Shown piece after piece: positions 11,254-13,701 of a DNA stretch of 13,701 nt. Origin of the DNA: Actinocrinis sp046724665 (GTDB lineage: Bacteria; Actinomycetota; Actinomycetes; Streptomycetales; Catenulisporaceae); the NCBI GenBank assembly GCA_046724665.1, contig JBKOWZ010000239.1, positions 1 to 13,701 of the forward strand. The letters run 5' to 3'. A program made the translations under genes and the position numbers. Every line of letters starts with the position of its first letter. The stretch's first letter is position 1. The notes under the pieces are model-generated. The model was not told the DNA's origin, did not search any database, and worked only from the letters and a program-made list of their open reading frames with translations.

Positions 11254-13404
11254 GTGGTACTGCGGATGATTCTCGGCCTGGCGATCACGGCCGCGGCCTT
11301 CGCCCTGGCCGGACGGCGGGTGCTGACGCTGTACCGGCTCGCCCGGGCCGGGCAGCCGGTGGATCCGGACCGCACCCGCGGCGCCGGGCGGCGGCTGTGG
11401 GCGGTGACCGTCGAGGTGTTCGGGCAGCGCAAGCTGCTCCAGTGGAGCGGGGCCGGGACGGCGCACTTCGCCGTGTTCTGGGGCTTCGTGATCCTCGGCG
11501 CGACCATCGTCGAGGGCTACGGCGCGCTGTTCCAGCGCGACTTCCACATCCCGCTGATCGGCACCGACACCTGGCTCGGCTTCCTCGAGGACTTCTTCGT
11601 CCTCGCGGTGCTCGCCGGTCTTGTCGCCTTCGCGGCCATCCGGCTGCGCCAGTCCCCGGCCCGCGAGGGGCGCCGCTCCCGCTTCTTCGGCTCGCACCTC
11701 GGCCCGGCCTGGGTGGTGCTGCTGATGATCTTCAACGTGATGTGGACGCTGCTGCTCTACCGCGGCGCGCAGATCAACACCGGCAACTTCCCGTACCCGC
11801 ACGGGGCCTTCGCCTCGCAGCAGGTCGGGCACTGGCTTCACCCGCTCGGCCGAACCGCCAACGACGTGTTGGAGACCGCCGGCATCCTCGGCTCGCTCGG
11901 CGTGGTGCTCGCCTTCCTGGTGCTGGTGGTGCACTCCAAGCACCTGCACATCTTCCTCGCCCCGCTCAACGTCGCCTTCTCCCGCCGCCCGCGCGCGCTC
12001 GGCGGACTGCTGCCGGTCTACTCCGGCGGCAAGCCGGTGGACTTCGAGGACCCGGGGGAGGACGACAAGATCGGCCGCGGCGCGATCGAGGACTTCACCT
12101 GGAAGGGCCTGCTGGACTTCGGCACCTGCACCGAGTGCGGCCGCTGCCAGTCGCAGTGCCCTGCCTGGAACACCGGCAAGCCGCTGAGCCCCAAGCTGCT
12201 GATCATGCAGCTGCGCGACCACGCGCTGGCCAAGGCGCCCTACCTGCTCGCCTCCTCGGACGACGCGCGGGAGGCGCTGCCGCGGAACGTGCTCGCCGAG
12301 GCGGCGCGTCCGCTCGTCGGACCGTCGGACGACAGCGACCTGTCCAAGAGCGGCGTCATCGATCCGGACGTGCTGTGGTCCTGTGTGACCTGCGGCGCGT
12401 GCGTCGAGCAGTGCCCGGTGGACATCGAGCACGTGGACCACATCGTTGACATGCGCCGCTACCAGGTGCTGATCGAGTCCGAGTTCCCGCGCGAGGCGCA
12501 GACGATGCTGCGCAACCTCGAGCGGCAGGGCGACCCGTGGGGCCGCGGCGCGAAGGCACGGCTCGAGTGGGCCGCCGGACTGCCGTTCGAGGTGCGCGTC
12601 TTCGGCGAGAACGGCGAGGATAAGCTGCCGCAGGACGTCGAGTACGTCTTCTGGGTCGGCTGCGCCGGATCGCTGGACGACAACGCCAAGCGCACCACGC
12701 GTTCCGTCGCCGAGCTGCTGCACGAGGCGGGCGTCGAGTTCATGGTGCTCGGCAGCGGCGAGACCTGCACCGGCGACCCGGCCCGCCGGCTCGGCCAGGA
12801 GCTGCTGTTCCAGGAGCTGGCGAAGCAGAACGTGGAGACGCTCAACGAGGCCGGCGCGAAGAAGATCGTGGTGACCTGCGCGCACTGCTTCAACACCTTC
12901 GCCAACGAGTACCCGCAGCTCGGCGGGACCTACGAGGTCGTCCACCACACCGAGCTGCTCGCGCGCCTGGTCGCGGAGGGCAGGCTGGTGCCGGCCAACG
13001 AGGTGGACGTCGCGGTCACCTACCACGACCCCTGCTACCTCGGCCGGCACAACCGCGTGTTCAGCCCGCCGCGCGAACTGCTCGGCGCCGTGCCCGGCGT
13101 GCGGCTCACCGAGATGCCGCGCAACCGCGAGCGCTCCTTCTGCTGCGGCGCCGGCGGCGCGCGCATGTGGATGGAGGAGACGATCGGCACGCGCATCAAC
13201 GAGACGCGTACGGACGAGGCGCTGGGCACCGAGCCGGACCTGGTGACGGCGGCCTGCCCGTACTGCATCGTGATGCTCACCGACGGCCTCGCCAGCCGCA
13301 AGCAGCAGGGCAAGGCGCGGCAGGACGTGCGCGTGACCGACGTCTCCGAAGTGTTGCTGCGCTCAGTCCGCCGCGCTCCGGCCGATCAGCAGTCGGCCGA
13401 CTGA
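11254..13404 (+). CDS. EtfD-like membrane iron-sulfur reductase (ETF to quinone)
   Basis: The 716-residue protein has an N-terminal membrane part with five hydrophobic segments (about 1-235) and histidines placed as in NarI-like heme b domains (HFAVFWG, HSKHLHIF). Two [4Fe-4S] ferredoxin motifs follow: CTECGRCQSQCP (Cys292, 295, 298, 302) and CVTCGACVEQCP (Cys377, 380, 383, 387). Two cysteine-rich CCG domains complete it: GCAGSLD with ETCTGDP, then CAHCFNTF, YHDPCYLGRHN and SFCCGAGGARMW (Cys630, 631). This layout matches actinobacterial heterodisulfide reductase-related proteins such as M. tuberculosis Rv0338c (EtfD), which passes electrons from electron-transfer flavoprotein, reduced by acyl-CoA dehydrogenases, to menaquinone. 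GTG 11254 is chosen for its GGAGG site; ATG 11242 would add four residues. The family is clear; the partner is inferred because etfBA is not in the window. Confidence 0.88.
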   Translation: MVLRMILGLAITAAAFALAGRRVLTLYRLARAGQPVDPDRTRGAGRRLWAVTVEVFGQRKLLQWSGAGTAHFAVFWGFVILGATIVEGYGALFQRDFHIPLIGTDTWLGFLEDFFVLAVLAGLVAFAAIRLRQSPAREGRRSRFFGSHLGPAWVVLLMIFNVMWTLLLYRGAQINTGNFPYPHGAFASQQVGHWLHPLGRTANDVLETAGILGSLGVVLAFLVLVVHSKHLHIFLAPLNVAFSRRPRALGGLLPVYSGGKPVDFEDPGEDDKIGRGAIEDFTWKGLLDFGTCTECGRCQSQCPAWNTGKPLSPKLLIMQLRDHALAKAPYLLASSDDAREALPRNVLAEAARPLVGPSDDSDLSKSGVIDPDVLWSCVTCGACVEQCPVDIEHVDHIVDMRRYQVLIESEFPREAQTMLRNLERQGDPWGRGAKARLEWAAGLPFEVRVFGENGEDKLPQDVEYVFWVGCAGSLDDNAKRTTRSVAELLHEAGVEFMVLGSGETCTGDPARRLGQELLFQELAKQNVETLNEAGAKKIVVTCAHCFNTFANEYPQLGGTYEVVHHTELLARLVAEGRLVPANEVDVAVTYHDPCYLGRHNRVFSPPRELLGAVPGVRLTEMPRNRERSFCCGAGGARMWMEETIGTRINETRTDEALGTEPDLVTAACPYCIVMLTDGLASRKQQGKARQDVRVTDVSEVLLRSVRRAPADQQSAD

Positions 13405-13701
13405 CCGCGCACCTTCAGCATCCCGAGGCGGTTCGTCGTACGCGTCATCGCGACGTAGAGGTCGTTGTCGCCGTGCAGCGGATCGGCGGCGACGGCGTCC
13501 GGATCGGCCACGACGACCGTGTCGAACTCCAGGCCCTTGGCCTGGCGCACGGTCAGCACCACGGTCTGGTGCTCCAGGTCGGGATCGGCGCCGTACGCCG
13601 CGTCCGGCACCGCCGCGGCGACGGCCGCCGCGAGCTCATCGGCGGCGTCCGCCGGGACGATCACGGCGAGCCGGCCGTCGCCGACGAGCGCGGCCTCCCG
13701 G
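13386..13701 (-). CDS. UvrD/HelD-like superfamily 1 helicase, C-terminal end (partial)
   Basis: The minus-strand frame is open to the window edge, so only the last 104 residues are visible. They contain VVLTVRQAKGLEFDTVVVADP, the motif V region of UvrD/Rep helicases with the nucleic acid-contacting KGLEFD, and LYVAMTRTTNRL, motif VI with the arginine finger. The preceding VGDGRLAVIVPADAADEL is typical of HelD-type helicases, which act on RNA polymerase, but UvrD-like repair helicases share these blocks. The gene converges on the EtfD-like gene, overlapping its end by 19 bp. Confidence 0.85.
   Translation of the reverse strand, partial: REAALVGDGRLAVIVPADAADELAAAVAAAVPDAAYGADPDLEHQTVVLTVRQAKGLEFDTVVVADPDAVAADPLHGDNDLYVAMTRTTNRLGMLKVRGQSADC
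13390..13403. terminator. Perfect palindrome in the convergent gene overlap
   Basis: CAGTCGGCCGACTG is fully self-complementary and lies within the overlap of the two convergent stop regions (13386-13404). It can form a 5-bp stem with a 4-base loop on either strand. Its position suits a short bidirectional terminator, though the stem is small and there is no T-run. Confidence 0.35.

Noticed and set aside
11185..13050. 621-codon minus-strand frame opposite the EtfD-like gene
   Set aside because: Same antisense artefact; the plus strand has all iron-sulfur and CCG motifs.
1..13701. tRNA, rRNA, CRISPR array, insertion sequence or att site
   Set aside because: No cloverleaf, regular spacer repeat, transposase motif or long terminal repeat was seen on reading both strands.

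Overview
This window is very GC-rich DNA with strong G/C bias at third codon positions, frequent GTG starts and tightly packed genes. Those traits, an EtfD-type membrane reductase and an M-box riboswitch in front of an NRAMP-related transporter point to a high-GC actinomycete (Streptomyces-like or a related filamentous order). No narrower placement is justified.

Left region (1-4668), secondary metabolism. The window opens inside the last module of a non-ribosomal peptide synthetase laid out Cy-A-PCP-TE. Its adenylation pocket reads as DLYNLSLVWK, one step from the classical cysteine code, and the upstream domain has heterocyclization features, so a thiazoline-forming terminal module is predicted. 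A free-standing carrier protein overlaps its stop codon by 4 bases. After 91 bases comes an ornithine acetyltransferase of the clavulanate OAT2/ORF6 type rather than a typical primary ArgJ. An ARG-box-like dyad (TGCAT-N4-ATGCA) lies in front of it.

Middle region (4669-8391). Three genes follow on the same strand: a beta-lactamase/esterase-fold serine hydrolase, a large membrane O-acyltransferase with a C-terminal SGNH domain, and a small zincin-like metalloprotein. Strong hairpins or palindromes lie at 4697-4723, 5900-5924 and 7904-7917. These genes therefore look like separate or attenuated transcription units, and membership of the last two in the biosynthetic cluster is doubtful.

Magnesium unit (8392-10639). 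The 577 bases before the transporter hold a candidate promoter, a 23-bp dyad over its -10 region and an M-box (Mg2+) aptamer. These are followed by a possible 26-codon Arg/Pro-rich leader ORF with a near-perfect ribosome binding site, then mutually exclusive hairpins. The transporter belongs to the NRAMP family but lacks the transition-metal motifs: DPGN has become DAGA and MPHN has become APWQ. Together with the M-box this indicates a magnesium transporter (NRMT type), not a manganese/iron importer.

Right region (10640-13701). A 614-base stretch holds the minus-strand remnant of an ABC transporter, in which a permease N-terminus is joined in frame to an ATPase interior. A promoter with an operator-like dyad then precedes an EtfD-like iron-sulfur reductase, which passes electrons from fatty-acid beta-oxidation to the quinone pool. 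The window ends in the C-terminus of a convergent UvrD/HelD-like helicase; the two stop regions overlap by 19 bp across a perfect palindrome. No tRNA, rRNA, CRISPR array or insertion sequence was seen.
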